Positions 26,767 through 35,952 of a DNA stretch of 64,000 nucleotides are shown piece after piece. Each line of letters begins with the position of its first letter. The first letter of the stretch is position 1. This DNA is from Clostridium sp. AWRP (GTDB taxonomy: Bacteria > Bacillota > Clostridia > Clostridiales > Clostridiaceae): assembly GCF_004006395.2 (NCBI RefSeq), contig NZ_CP029758.2, positions 372,001 to 436,000 of the forward strand, given 5' to 3'. The notes below the pieces were generated by a model. The model was not told the DNA's origin, did not search any database, and was given only the letters and a program-made list of their open reading frames with translations. A program made the translations under genes and the position numbers.

Positions 26767-27816
26767 ATGAAAGCAAAACTTATATTAGAAAATGGAAGTA
26801 TCTTTCAAGGAGAAGCTTTTGGGTATTTGAAAGATAGTGTAGGTGAAGTGGTATTTAATACTGGAATGACAGGATATGAAGAAATACTTACAGATCCGTC
26901 TTATTATGGCCAGATAGTAACTATGACTTATCCCCTTATAGGAAATTATGGAATTAACTTAGAAGATATGGAATCATCCGATCCAAAGGTAAAAGGGTTT
27001 ATTGTAAGGGAGTTATGCAGCTATTCCAGTAATTTTAGATCTGAACTTGAACTTTGTGACTACCTTAAAACCAATAGAATTGTGGGACTTTCTGGAATCG
27101 ACACGAGAGCACTTACAAAAATGTTAAGGACAAATGGTACCATGAAGGGAATTATAACTATAGAAAATTTAGATTTTGTCTCTGTAGAAGATAAGATTAA
27201 GTCTTTTTCCAATAAAAATGCAGTATCTAAGGTGAGTACAGAGAAAAAATATACTATAGGTGAAGGCAAAAAAAATATTGCCATTTTGGATTTTGGAATT
27301 AAAAAAACCATGGTAAAAGCATTTGCAAATAGAGGATGTAAGGTAACTGTATTTCCTTCAAATACTAAAGCAGAAGACGTACTTGAAATTGATCCAGATT
27401 TGATATTTTTATCAAATGGTCCGGGAGATCCGGATGATCTTACCTGTGAAATTGAAAATATAAAGAAGCTTATAGGCAAAAAACCTATTACAGGAATATG
27501 TCTTGGACATCAGCTTTTGGCTTTAGCCCTCGGGGGGAGCACAGCTAAACTCAAATTTGGTCACAGAGGATGCAACCATCCTGTAAAAAATCTTATAACC
27601 GGTAAAGTGCACATAACTTCTCAAAATCACGGCTATTATGTAAATAGACTGCCTGAAGATATGGAAATAACTCATGTAAGTTTAAACGATGGAACTATAG
27701 AAGGAATGAAGCATAAAAGTCTTCCTATATTCTCAATACAATTTCATCCGGAAGCATGTCCGGGACCGGAAGACAACAACTATATATTTGATGAATTTGT
27801 AAAATATGCACTTTAA
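26767..27816 (+). CDS. carA: Carbamoyl-phosphate synthase, small (glutaminase) subunit
   Basis: Hydrolyses glutamine and passes ammonia to CarB for carbamoyl phosphate, used in pyrimidine and arginine synthesis; 349 aa, normal length. The N-terminal domain shows FNTGMTGYEEILTDPSY and GLSGIDTRALT. The class-I amidotransferase triad is Cys245 (GICLGHQ), His327 and Glu329 (FHPEA). It is expressed from the attenuated promoter upstream and lies 58 bp before carB. Confidence 0.96.
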   Translation: MKAKLILENGSIFQGEAFGYLKDSVGEVVFNTGMTGYEEILTDPSYYGQIVTMTYPLIGNYGINLEDMESSDPKVKGFIVRELCSYSSNFRSELELCDYLKTNRIVGLSGIDTRALTKMLRTNGTMKGIITIENLDFVSVEDKIKSFSNKNAVSKVSTEKKYTIGEGKKNIAILDFGIKKTMVKAFANRGCKVTVFPSNTKAEDVLEIDPDLIFLSNGPGDPDDLTCEIENIKKLIGKKPITGICLGHQLLALALGGSTAKLKFGHRGCNHPVKNLITGKVHITSQNHGYYVNRLPEDMEITHVSLNDGTIEGMKHKSLPIFSIQFHPEACPGPEDNNYIFDEFVKYAL

Positions 27817-27825
27817 AATAGTTGA

Positions 27826-27856
27826 GAATTGAAGATTGAAAATTGTGCATTGAATA
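27826..27856. repeat. Family C arm remnant between carA and carB
   Basis: The bases GAGAATTGAAGATTGAAAAT followed by TGTGCATTGAAT resemble one terminal arm of a family C element. No core or second arm is present. It lies just before the carB ribosome site. Confidence 0.4.
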
Positions 27857-27874
27857 GAAGGGAGATAGGTTTTT

Positions 27875-30800
27875 ATGCCTTTAAATAAAAATATTAAAAA
27901 AGTATTAGTAATAGGATCTGGTCCTATAATTATAGGTCAGGCAGCAGAGTTTGATTATTCTGGGACCCAGGCTTGTGAATCTCTTAGGGAAGAGGGGTTA
28001 GAAGTTGTACTTATAAATAGTAATCCGGCGACCATAATGACGGATAGGGAGGTTGCTGATAAAGTTTATATAGAACCTCTTACGGTTGAATTTATAGAAA
28101 AAGTTATAAAAAAAGAAAGTCCTGACAGTCTTTTAGCAGGCATGGGTGGTCAGACTGCATTAAATTTGACAGTGGAATTGTATGAAAAGAAAATACTTGA
28201 AAAATATAATGTAAATATAATAGGTACCTCTATAGAAGCTATAAAAAAAGGTGAAGATAGAGAACTTTTTAGAGATACTATGAATAAAATAAATCAGCCT
28301 GTAGTGGAAAGTGAAATAATAACGGATATGGAAAGTGGCAAAAAGTTTGCAAACAGAATAGGTTATCCTGTTATAGTAAGGCCTGCATATACCTTAGGTG
28401 GAACAGGTGGTGGAATAGCTGAAAATGAAGAACAGCTGGAAACCATACTGGAATCAGGACTAGAACTTAGTTCCATAGGACAGGTACTTCTTGAAAGAAG
28501 TATAAAAGGGTGGAAGGAAATCGAATATGAAGTTATGAGAGACAGCTTTGGAAACTGTATAACTGTATGTAACATGGAAAATGTAGATCCTGTTGGAATC
28601 CATACAGGAGACAGTATAGTAGTAGCACCTAGCCAGACATTATCTGATAAGGAATATCAAATGCTTAGAACTGCTTCTATTAATATAATAAATGAGGTTG
28701 GAATAGAAGGGGGATGCAATGTTCAGCTGGCACTTAATCCAAAATCTTTTGAATATGCAGTTATAGAGATAAATCCAAGGGTAAGTCGTTCTTCAGCTTT
28801 GGCATCAAAAGCTACAGGATATCCTATTGCAAAGGTTGCAGCTAAAATAGCTCTTGGATATGGTCTGGATGAGATAAAAAATGCAGTTACTAAAAAGACT
28901 TATGCTTGTTTCGAGCCATCTCTTGACTATGTAGTAGTAAAAATTCCTAAATGGCCTTTTGACAAATTCCATAATGCAGATAGGGAACTTGGAACAAAAA
29001 TGATGGCTACAGGTGAAATAATGGCAATAGGCAGCAATTTTGAAGCTGCATTTTTAAAAGGTGTGAGATCTCTTGAAATAGGAGCTTATTCCTTGGATTA
29101 TAAAAAATTCAAAGACTTCACTATGGAAGAACTTAAAGAAAGAATAGCATATCCTGATGACGAAAGAATATTTGCAATGGCAGAAATGATTAGGAGAAAA
29201 TATAGAATTGAAAAGTTAGCTGAGATTACAGGAATAGATATATTCTTTATAAAGAAATTTCAGTGGATAATAGATGAAGAAGAAAAATTAAAGTCCAGTG
29301 ACATTTCCAATATAGATAAAGAATGGCTAACTTTGCTTAAAAGGAAGGGGTTTTCAGATAAGGGCATAGCAGATATGCTCCGGGTATCTCCAGAAGAAGT
29401 ATATAAACTTAGAAATATATGGAGTATAACTCCTGCTTATAAAATGGTAGATACCTGCGGTGGAGAATTTGAAGCCCTATCACCTTATTATTATTCTACT
29501 TATGAGCAATATGATGAAGTTGAGGTTTCAGATAAAAAGAAGGTTATTGTAATAGGCTCAGGACCTATAAGAATAGGTCAGGGAATAGAATTTGACTATG
29601 CTTCTGTTCACTGTATAAAGACTCTTAGAAAGTTAAATATAGAAACTATTATAGTAAACAACAATCCTGAAACTGTAAGTACAGACTTTGATATTTCAGA
29701 TAAATTGTATTTTGAACCTATAACTGAAGAAGATGTACTAAGTATAATAGATAAGGAAAAACCTTATGGTGTAATACTTCAATTTGGTGGAGAAACTGCC
29801 ATAAAGTTAGCAGAATTTTTAAAAGAAAAGAATATAGTTACTTTGGGTACAACAGCAGATCAGATAGATGAGGCAGAAGACAGAGAAAAATTTGATGACC
29901 TTTTGGAAAGATTAAATATAAGTAGGCCTAAGGGAAAAGGTGTTTGGTCTGTAGAAGAAGGATTGGAAGAAGCAAGAAGATTGGAATTCCCTGTACTTGT
30001 TAGGCCGTCCTATGTACTTGGTGGTCAAGGAATGGAAATAACCTACGATGAGAAAGAACTTACTTACTACTTATCCATGGCTTTTAAGAAAGATAGGAAA
30101 AACCCTATATTAATAGATAAGTATTTGATGGGAAGAGAAATAGAAGTAGATGCAATTTGTGATGGAGAAGATGTGCTTATACCTGGAATTATGGAGCATC
30201 TTGAAAGGGCTGGTATACACTCTGGTGATAGTATAACAATGTATCCAAGTCAGAATATAAGTAATGAAATGAAGAAAAAAATATTGGATTATACCGAAAA
30301 ACTTGCAACTGGAATCGGAATAAAAGGTATGATTAACATTCAGTTTATAGAGTATAAGGGAAACCTGTATGTAATAGAAGTAAATCCAAGGGCTTCAAGG
30401 ACAGTTCCATATATAAGCAAGGTGAGCGGTGTACCTATAGTTGATATTGCAACTAGGGTAACTCTGGGTGAAAAGCTAAAGGATATTGGGTATGGAGTTG
30501 GAATTTCAAAAGAACCAGATATAGTGGCAGTTAAGGTACCTGTATTTTCTACACAGAAGCTTCCAAATGTCGAAGTATCACTTGGACCGGAAATGAGATC
30601 AACTGGGGAAGTGCTCGGTGTTTCAAACACTCTTACGGGAGCACTTTATAAAGGATTTTTAGCTGCAGGAATGTTTTCTAATATGAAAAATGGAGTAATG
30701 CTTGCTACTATAGGAGATCATGACAAACAAGAATTTTTACCTATAGCTAAAGAGATTTACAAGATGGGAATAAAATTTATGGCTACTCGAAATACGGCAA

Positions 30801-31081
30801 AACTTTTAAGAGATAATGGAATTGAAGTTAAAGAAGTTAGAAAAATGAACGAAGAAAATCCTAATATAATAGATGTCATAAAAAATGAAGAAGTGGATTT
30901 AGTCATTAATACACCGACTAAAGGGAATGATTCTAGAAGAGATGGATTTCATATAAGAAGAACAGCCGTAGAGAGAAACATTCAAGTAATAACTTCTTTA
31001 GATACATTTAGAGCTATGACCTATGTCAAATCAGAAGATGTAGATAGTGATGAATTAGATGTATTTTCAGAGTATAAGTAA
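27875..31081 (+). CDS. carB: Carbamoyl-phosphate synthase, large subunit
   Basis: Makes carbamoyl phosphate from bicarbonate, ammonia and two ATP; 1068 aa, full length. Two homologous ATP-grasp halves are visible. The first opens with VIGSGPIIIGQAAEFDYSGTQA and continues with VRPAYTLGGTGGGIAEN. The second opens near residue 560 with VIGSGPIRIGQGIEFDYASVH and has VRPSYVLGGQGMEI. The C-terminal MGS-like allosteric domain follows (about 930-1068), where UMP and ornithine act in the family. It is co-transcribed with carA. Confidence 0.97.
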   Translation: MPLNKNIKKVLVIGSGPIIIGQAAEFDYSGTQACESLREEGLEVVLINSNPATIMTDREVADKVYIEPLTVEFIEKVIKKESPDSLLAGMGGQTALNLTVELYEKKILEKYNVNIIGTSIEAIKKGEDRELFRDTMNKINQPVVESEIITDMESGKKFANRIGYPVIVRPAYTLGGTGGGIAENEEQLETILESGLELSSIGQVLLERSIKGWKEIEYEVMRDSFGNCITVCNMENVDPVGIHTGDSIVVAPSQTLSDKEYQMLRTASINIINEVGIEGGCNVQLALNPKSFEYAVIEINPRVSRSSALASKATGYPIAKVAAKIALGYGLDEIKNAVTKKTYACFEPSLDYVVVKIPKWPFDKFHNADRELGTKMMATGEIMAIGSNFEAAFLKGVRSLEIGAYSLDYKKFKDFTMEELKERIAYPDDERIFAMAEMIRRKYRIEKLAEITGIDIFFIKKFQWIIDEEEKLKSSDISNIDKEWLTLLKRKGFSDKGIADMLRVSPEEVYKLRNIWSITPAYKMVDTCGGEFEALSPYYYSTYEQYDEVEVSDKKKVIVIGSGPIRIGQGIEFDYASVHCIKTLRKLNIETIIVNNNPETVSTDFDISDKLYFEPITEEDVLSIIDKEKPYGVILQFGGETAIKLAEFLKEKNIVTLGTTADQIDEAEDREKFDDLLERLNISRPKGKGVWSVEEGLEEARRLEFPVLVRPSYVLGGQGMEITYDEKELTYYLSMAFKKDRKNPILIDKYLMGREIEVDAICDGEDVLIPGIMEHLERAGIHSGDSITMYPSQNISNEMKKKILDYTEKLATGIGIKGMINIQFIEYKGNLYVIEVNPRASRTVPYISKVSGVPIVDIATRVTLGEKLKDIGYGVGISKEPDIVAVKVPVFSTQKLPNVEVSLGPEMRSTGEVLGVSNTLTGALYKGFLAAGMFSNMKNGVMLATIGDHDKQEFLPIAKEIYKMGIKFMATRNTAKLLRDNGIEVKEVRKMNEENPNIIDVIKNEEVDLVINTPTKGNDSRRDGFHIRRTAVERNIQVITSLDTFRAMTYVKSEDVDSDELDVFSEYK

Positions 31082-31089
31082 AACAATCA

Positions 31090-31141
31090 GGTGTCAGGCA
31101 CCATAGTGGAGCATAAATGTCCCACTATGGTGCCTGGCACC
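31090..31141. repeat. GGTGnCAGGCACC hairpin element, copy 1
   Basis: GGTGTCAGGCACCATAGTGG (31090-31109) pairs with 31122-31141 with one G-T exception, around a loop containing GCATAAATGTC. A second copy with the same loop is at 32349-32400, so the pair brackets the M20 gene. It may also act as the carB terminator. Confidence 0.85.
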
Positions 31142-31169
31142 AAAATACAATAATGAAAGGTTTGAAATT

Positions 31170-32339
31170 ATGAGTGATATAAAGGAACTTACAGAAAAAT
31201 ATTACCCAGAAATAGTTGAGCTAAGAAGATATTTTCATAAATACCCAGAGTTAAGCAAAAAAGAATTTTCTACTCAAAAGAAAATCATTGAGGTACTGGA
31301 GGGCTTAGACTTAGACATTAGAAAAGCTGCTGGTACAGGAGTTATTGCTGAATTAAAAGGTGAAAAACCAGGTAAAATTATAGCAATTCGAGCAGATATG
31401 GATGCACTCGCCATAGAAGATGAATGTGGAAAGCCTTATCAATCTCGAAATAAAGGCGCATGTCATGCCTGTGGTCATGATGGACATATTGCTATGCTTT
31501 TGGGAGTTATAAAAGTGCTTAGTAATCTTCGTCATAAGATACAGGGAACTGTAAGATTTATATTTCAACCTAGTGAAGAAGAAGTAGCTGATGGGTCAGG
31601 AGCAGCGGCAATTATAGCTGATGATGGACTAAAAGATGTAGATGCAATTATAGGAGCACATCTATGGCAGCCTGTCAAATTTGGAACAGTAGGAATATCT
31701 GCTGGTCCCATGATGGCAGCAAGTGATGAATTTACAATAATTATTGAAGGAAAAGCAGGGCATGCATCCATGCCACATCAGACTATAGATTCTATATTAA
31801 CAGCATCTCAAATAGTTGTGGCATTGAATACAATTGTTGGAAGAGATGTAGATCCAATGAAGCAAGCTGTTGTATCCGTTGGAGTATTTAACTCAGGGCG
31901 TGTTTATAATTCTATAGCAGGAAGAGCTGAACTAAAGGGAACCATAAGGACTCTTGATGAAAATGTAAGAGAGAAAGTGTTTGGCCATATAAAAAAGATT
32001 GTAGAAGATGTATGTGATATGGCAGGTGCTAAATGTGAAATTGAGCGAGATAGGTGTACTTATGTACTGGCAAATGATCCTAAAGTTACCAGTATTGTTC
32101 TAGAAGCTGGTAAAGAGATGGTTGGACATAAAGCCCATGCTATAGAGCCTTTTATGAGCAGCGAAGATTTTTCTTATTATTTGCAAAAGATTCCAGGATG
32201 CTTCATCTTTGTAGGTGTGGGTAATCCTGAAAAAGGTATCATATACCCTCAGCATCATCCTAAATATGACATAGACGAGAGAGCCATGGCCTATGGAGTA
32301 GAAGTCATGAGCAATGCTGCATTGAAATTACTAAATTAG
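31170..32339 (+). CDS. M20-family metallo-amidohydrolase
   Basis: Zinc or manganese dependent hydrolase of the M20D group (N-acyl-amino acid or indole-acetyl-amino acid amidohydrolases), 389 aa, cytoplasmic. Metal-site residues lie in ACHACGHDGHIAML (Cys98, His103) and the following FQPSEEE. His-containing GAHLWQP and the C-terminal MSSEDFSYYLQKIPG are family landmarks. The lid or dimerisation domain is at about 185-295. It stands between two copies of one hairpin repeat. It probably releases amino acids from N-acyl conjugates; exact substrate unknown. Confidence 0.9.
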   Translation: MSDIKELTEKYYPEIVELRRYFHKYPELSKKEFSTQKKIIEVLEGLDLDIRKAAGTGVIAELKGEKPGKIIAIRADMDALAIEDECGKPYQSRNKGACHACGHDGHIAMLLGVIKVLSNLRHKIQGTVRFIFQPSEEEVADGSGAAAIIADDGLKDVDAIIGAHLWQPVKFGTVGISAGPMMAASDEFTIIIEGKAGHASMPHQTIDSILTASQIVVALNTIVGRDVDPMKQAVVSVGVFNSGRVYNSIAGRAELKGTIRTLDENVREKVFGHIKKIVEDVCDMAGAKCEIERDRCTYVLANDPKVTSIVLEAGKEMVGHKAHAIEPFMSSEDFSYYLQKIPGCFIFVGVGNPEKGIIYPQHHPKYDIDERAMAYGVEVMSNAALKLLN

Positions 32340-32348
32340 GTACACTAC

Positions 32349-32400
32349 GGTGACAGGCACCATGATGGAACATAAATGTCCCACTGTGGTGCCTGTCACC
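32349..32400. repeat. GGTGnCAGGCACC hairpin element, copy 2
   Basis: GGTGACAGGCACCATGATGG (32349-32368) pairs with CCACTGTGGTGCCTGTCACC (32381-32400), with a three-base mismatch patch. The loop AACATAAATGTC matches copy 1. Its last base is the last base of the minus-strand kinase stop codon, so it lies exactly between two convergent genes. Confidence 0.85.
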
Positions 32401-33605
32401 TATAATACAACTTTAAAAGTAGTTCCTTTATTTACAGTACTTGATACATCTATAGTTCCATTATGTTCTTCTACTATGCATTTTGCGATGGAAAGCCCAA
32501 GTCCGAAATTACCCTGTCTATTTGATCTAGATTTATCAACTTTGTAAAATCTCTCAAAGATTTTATTTAGATGCTCTGGAGCTATTCCTTCCCCTGTGTC
32601 AGACACTGTTATTTCAATTTTATTTTTTACTTTTTCTAAAGTTACTTTGATAGAGCCGCCTTCAGGGGTATGTTTTATTGCATTGTCAACTAAGATAGTT
32701 ATAAGCTGGTTAATCCTCCCCTCATTCCCTAAAAAAATTATACCTGGGTGAATATCTGATAAAATGCTTATTTTATGTTTTGTGGCAATTGATTCAAGAG
32801 GAACTACAGATTTAGTTACAGCACTGCTTATATCAAAGGAAGAACTATCAAATCTATTTTTATGGGAATCTGATCTGGCAAGAAATAAAAGATCCTCTAT
32901 GAGTTTAGTCATTCGTGTAGTTTCAATCTTAATGTTTTTAAGCCATTTACCCTGGCTTTCTACGGTTTCATCTTTATTGTCTAGTACTATATCTAAATTA
33001 GTGGTTATAACTGCAAGTGGAGTCCGAAGTTCATGGGATGCATCTGCAGTAAAAGCTTTTTGTTTTTTCCACGCACTTATAATAGGTTTTAGAGATATAT
33101 TGGCAAGGAATAAGCTTATTATAAATACAAAAACAAGACTTATTATGTAAATTATTACAGATATAGTAATTAATCGATGCAATACTTCATCGTCGAAGGA
33201 CTTATCCTGAAAAACCACAATAAATCCGTAACTTTTAGGAACTTTAATGTACCTTAAAATGTAATTTTCATATGTTGTAGTACCCTTTGGTTTAGTTTCC
33301 TTTAATATTTGTTCTAGTAGTTCTTTATGGCTTTTTTCAGACAATGGAGAATTAGGAGATATTTCTTCAATTTGGTTTTTAAAATTTATTTTTATAAAAA
33401 AACTTTCAGAAGAAGTCATGTTTTTGTCATGAGGCCTGGAGGGAGGAATATTTTCCATTTCAGCCGTTTTATCCATATGAATATAGGCAGAATGTTCAAA
33501 ACTTGTACTCATAAGTATATATATGCCTGAAAATATGGTTATCAATACTAAGCTTGTAAGTATTAAATTGATTAGAATAAGTTGTATTTTTAATTTACGG
33601 AACAT
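32400..33605 (-). CDS. Sensor histidine kinase
   Basis: Membrane histidine kinase, 401 aa, of the classical EnvZ/OmpR type. Membrane segments lie near residues 11-33 and 146-170, enclosing a sensor domain of about 110 residues outside the membrane. The H box is ASHELRTPLAVI (His191). The ATPase domain has DNAIKHTPEGG (N), DTGEGI (G1) and GLGLSIAKCI (G2). It lies 3 bp after its response regulator. Its last codons touch the hairpin repeat, and the C-terminus stops slightly early compared with the usual family ending. The signal is unknown. Confidence 0.92.
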   Translation of the reverse strand: MFRKLKIQLILINLILTSLVLITIFSGIYILMSTSFEHSAYIHMDKTAEMENIPPSRPHDKNMTSSESFFIKINFKNQIEEISPNSPLSEKSHKELLEQILKETKPKGTTTYENYILRYIKVPKSYGFIVVFQDKSFDDEVLHRLITISVIIYIISLVFVFIISLFLANISLKPIISAWKKQKAFTADASHELRTPLAVITTNLDIVLDNKDETVESQGKWLKNIKIETTRMTKLIEDLLFLARSDSHKNRFDSSSFDISSAVTKSVVPLESIATKHKISILSDIHPGIIFLGNEGRINQLITILVDNAIKHTPEGGSIKVTLEKVKNKIEITVSDTGEGIAPEHLNKIFERFYKVDKSRSNRQGNFGLGLSIAKCIVEEHNGTIDVSSTVNKGTTFKVVL

Positions 33606-33608
33606 AAT

Positions 33609-34286
33609 TTAAACCTCTTTTAAGCAGTAGCCTATGCCTCTTATAGTTTCAATGACTACATTACATTTTAATTCTCTTAGCTTTTTTCTCAAATAGGAAA
33701 AGTAAACTTCAATATTGTTATTCATTTCTACGTCGGAATCAAGGCCCCATACTCTATCTAGTATCTGATCTTTAGTTAGAACTTGATTTTTATTACGGGC
33801 TAAAAGTTCTAGAAGTTGGGATTCTTTTGTAGTAAGTTTAGTTTTCTTACCATTGCATTCAATTTCTCCCCTCAGTGGATCGAAAATTAGTGAGGACAGT
33901 TTAATAGTTCCATGCTGGATAAAGTCTGTATGCCTTCTGCTGAGAGCCCTTATTCTAGCTAGTAACTCTTCTTTAGAAAATGGCTTTATAAGATAGTCAT
34001 CTGCTCCATTGTCAAGTCCTTCGACTCTATTTTCGATGGAATCCATGGCTGTAAGCATAAGTACTGGGGTTTCAATACCTTTTTCCCTTATGAATTTTAA
34101 AATATCAAGTCCGTTTTTTTCGGGAAGCATTCTGTCAAGTATTATCAAATCATATATTTCGGATTCTGCCATTTCTTCCCCGGTAATTCCGTCATAAGCT
34201 GCATCTACAACATAATTGTTTTTCTTTAAGATATAGACTAAAGCATCCGAAAGCATGACTTCATCTTCAACTAAAAGTAATCTCAT
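33609..34286 (-). CDS. OmpR-family response regulator
   Basis: Two-component response regulator, 225 aa. The receiver has acidic residues at ED 7-8, phospho-acceptor Asp51 in ILDRMLPEKNG, and the conserved YLIKPFSKEEL. The C-terminal winged helix ends with VIETIRGIGYCLKEV. It forms an operon with the kinase downstream. The glycosylation operon is divergently transcribed 220 bp away and could be a target (inference). Confidence 0.93.
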   Translation of the reverse strand: MRLLLVEDEVMLSDALVYILKKNNYVVDAAYDGITGEEMAESEIYDLIILDRMLPEKNGLDILKFIREKGIETPVLMLTAMDSIENRVEGLDNGADDYLIKPFSKEELLARIRALSRRHTDFIQHGTIKLSSLIFDPLRGEIECNGKKTKLTTKESQLLELLARNKNQVLTKDQILDRVWGLDSDVEMNNNIEVYFSYLRKKLRELKCNVVIETIRGIGYCLKEV

Positions 34287-34509
34287 AATAAAAATTCCCT
34301 CCTTATATTTAATTATTATACTATAAATTATTGATTTTAAATTTAATTTACGTTTATTATTATTCTTTTAAGTTTCTTTTAAGGTTGAAACCTCAAAATA
34401 ATAACTAAGCTAGATCGATAAAGTTTCTAATATTATGCACTTGAAAGAAAATAGGCTAGTGTACTGACTAGTTATTTCTTTGAAAATGCTTTAAATTGAG
34501 GTGAATAGC

Positions 34510-35460
34510 ATGAATGAAAATCTAATGTATTCTATAGTAGTACCACTGTATAATGAGGAACTAGTAATAGATGAAAGTTATAGAAGACTTAAAAAAGTTA
34601 TGGACTCTACTTTAGAGAGTTATGAAATTATATTTATAAATGATGGAAGTATCGATAAGACCAGGGAAAAGACAGAAAAGATATGTAATGAGGATAAGAA
34701 CATAAGACTTATCAATTTTTCGAGAAATTTTGGCCATCAATGTGCTATAACTGCAGGAATGGAAAACTCCATAGGGCAGGCTGTAGTTGTAATAGATGCA
34801 GATCTTCAAGATCCTCCAGAAGTTATTTTAGATATGATTAAGAAGTGGAAGGAAGGCTATGATGTTGTCTACGGAAAAAGGGCTAAGAGGGAAGGAGAAT
34901 CATTTTTCAAGAGATTCACAGCAAGGTCATTTTATAGATTATTAAAGAGTATGACTAGCATTGATATTCCTGTAGACACTGGAGATTTTAGACTTATAGA
35001 TAGGAAAGTATGCAATGCATTAAATTCGCTGCCGGAAAAAAACAGATATGTGAGGGGACTTGTAAGTTGGGTTGGATACAAACAGACTTTTGTAGAATTT
35101 GTAAGGCATGAAAGGTTTGCAGGGGATAGTAAATATCCACTTAAAAAAATGTTGAAATTGGCCTTTGATGGTATAACTTCATTTTCTTATAAGCCGCTTA
35201 TGCTTGCTGGATATTTGGGAGGACTATCACTTTTTATTGGATTTGTTTCAATCATAGTTGAGTTTATAAAATGTATATTACAGAAAATAAGTATAGTAAA
35301 TTTTGGGCTCATAATATCAATTGATTTGATAATGTTTGGGATAATATTAAGTTGCATGGGTATAATAGGCCAGTACATCGGAAGAATTTTTGACGAAAGT
35401 AAGGGAAGACCTAATTATGTTATTGAAAATATAGTAAATAAGGCATTTGAAAGAAAATAA
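34510..35460 (+). CDS. Family 2 glycosyltransferase, polyprenyl-phosphate type
   Basis: Transfers a sugar from a nucleotide donor to a lipid (polyprenyl phosphate) on the inner face of the membrane, like dolichyl-phosphate mannose synthase; about 316 aa. The GT-A fold begins YSIVVPLYNEE, the metal-binding motif is DADLQDPPE, and TGDFRLIDR and KYPLKKMLKLAFDGI are family words. Two C-terminal membrane helices follow (about 230-300). ATG 34510 is preferred because GAGGTG is spaced six bases upstream. It leads an operon with a GtrA flippase and a GT39 enzyme. Confidence 0.9.
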   Translation: MNENLMYSIVVPLYNEELVIDESYRRLKKVMDSTLESYEIIFINDGSIDKTREKTEKICNEDKNIRLINFSRNFGHQCAITAGMENSIGQAVVVIDADLQDPPEVILDMIKKWKEGYDVVYGKRAKREGESFFKRFTARSFYRLLKSMTSIDIPVDTGDFRLIDRKVCNALNSLPEKNRYVRGLVSWVGYKQTFVEFVRHERFAGDSKYPLKKMLKLAFDGITSFSYKPLMLAGYLGGLSLFIGFVSIIVEFIKCILQKISIVNFGLIISIDLIMFGIILSCMGIIGQYIGRIFDESKGRPNYVIENIVNKAFERK

Positions 35461-35520
35461 CAAGTCAAAGATGTGGCGGATATTTCTTTTAAAATGCTTA
35501 ATAGAAAGGAGTAGATAAAT

Positions 35521-35940
35521 GTGGATCAATTAATTAAAACTATGAATTTTATTTTCAATGGTAAACTAAAACTACTAAGTCGTTTTTCTGCCACTGGTGT
35601 AATAAATACAATAATAGATTTTGCTGTATTTACTATTTGCCAAAGTGTATTTGGATTGCATTATACAATAAGCCAGGTTATAGGATATAGTTTTGGAGTT
35701 GTAAATAGCTTCATATTCAACAAAAAGTGGACTTTTGAATACAAAAGTTCTGGAAAAAAGGTGATTCGAGAGTTATCTCAATTTGCAATAGTAAATCTCA
35801 TTTCACTTATTGCAACACTCGTGTTTATGAGACTCTTAATAAATGATTTTAATTTAAACGTCTATTTATCAAAAATAGTTGTAACACTCATAGCTCAGGT
35901 AATAAATTTTTTATTATATAAAATATGGGTATTTAATTAG
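35521..35940 (+). CDS. GtrA-family membrane protein
   Basis: Small four-helix membrane protein, 139 aa, of the GtrA/DPMS family, thought to flip or help flip polyprenyl-phosphate sugars. It shows LSRFSATGVINTIIDFAVF, then YSFGVVNSFIFNKKWTFE, a typical signature. The start is GTG 35521 behind AAAGGAG. Its place between a GT2 lipid-sugar synthase and a GT39 transferase supports the flippase role. Confidence 0.88.
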   Translation: MDQLIKTMNFIFNGKLKLLSRFSATGVINTIIDFAVFTICQSVFGLHYTISQVIGYSFGVVNSFIFNKKWTFEYKSSGKKVIRELSQFAIVNLISLIATLVFMRLLINDFNLNVYLSKIVVTLIAQVINFLLYKIWVFN

Positions 35941-35952
35941 GGAGGAAAACTT

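Noticed and set aside
32350..32547. A 65-codon plus-strand ORF starting in the hairpin repeat.
   Set aside because: It overlaps the repeat and the antisense of a well-supported kinase gene, with no ribosome site.
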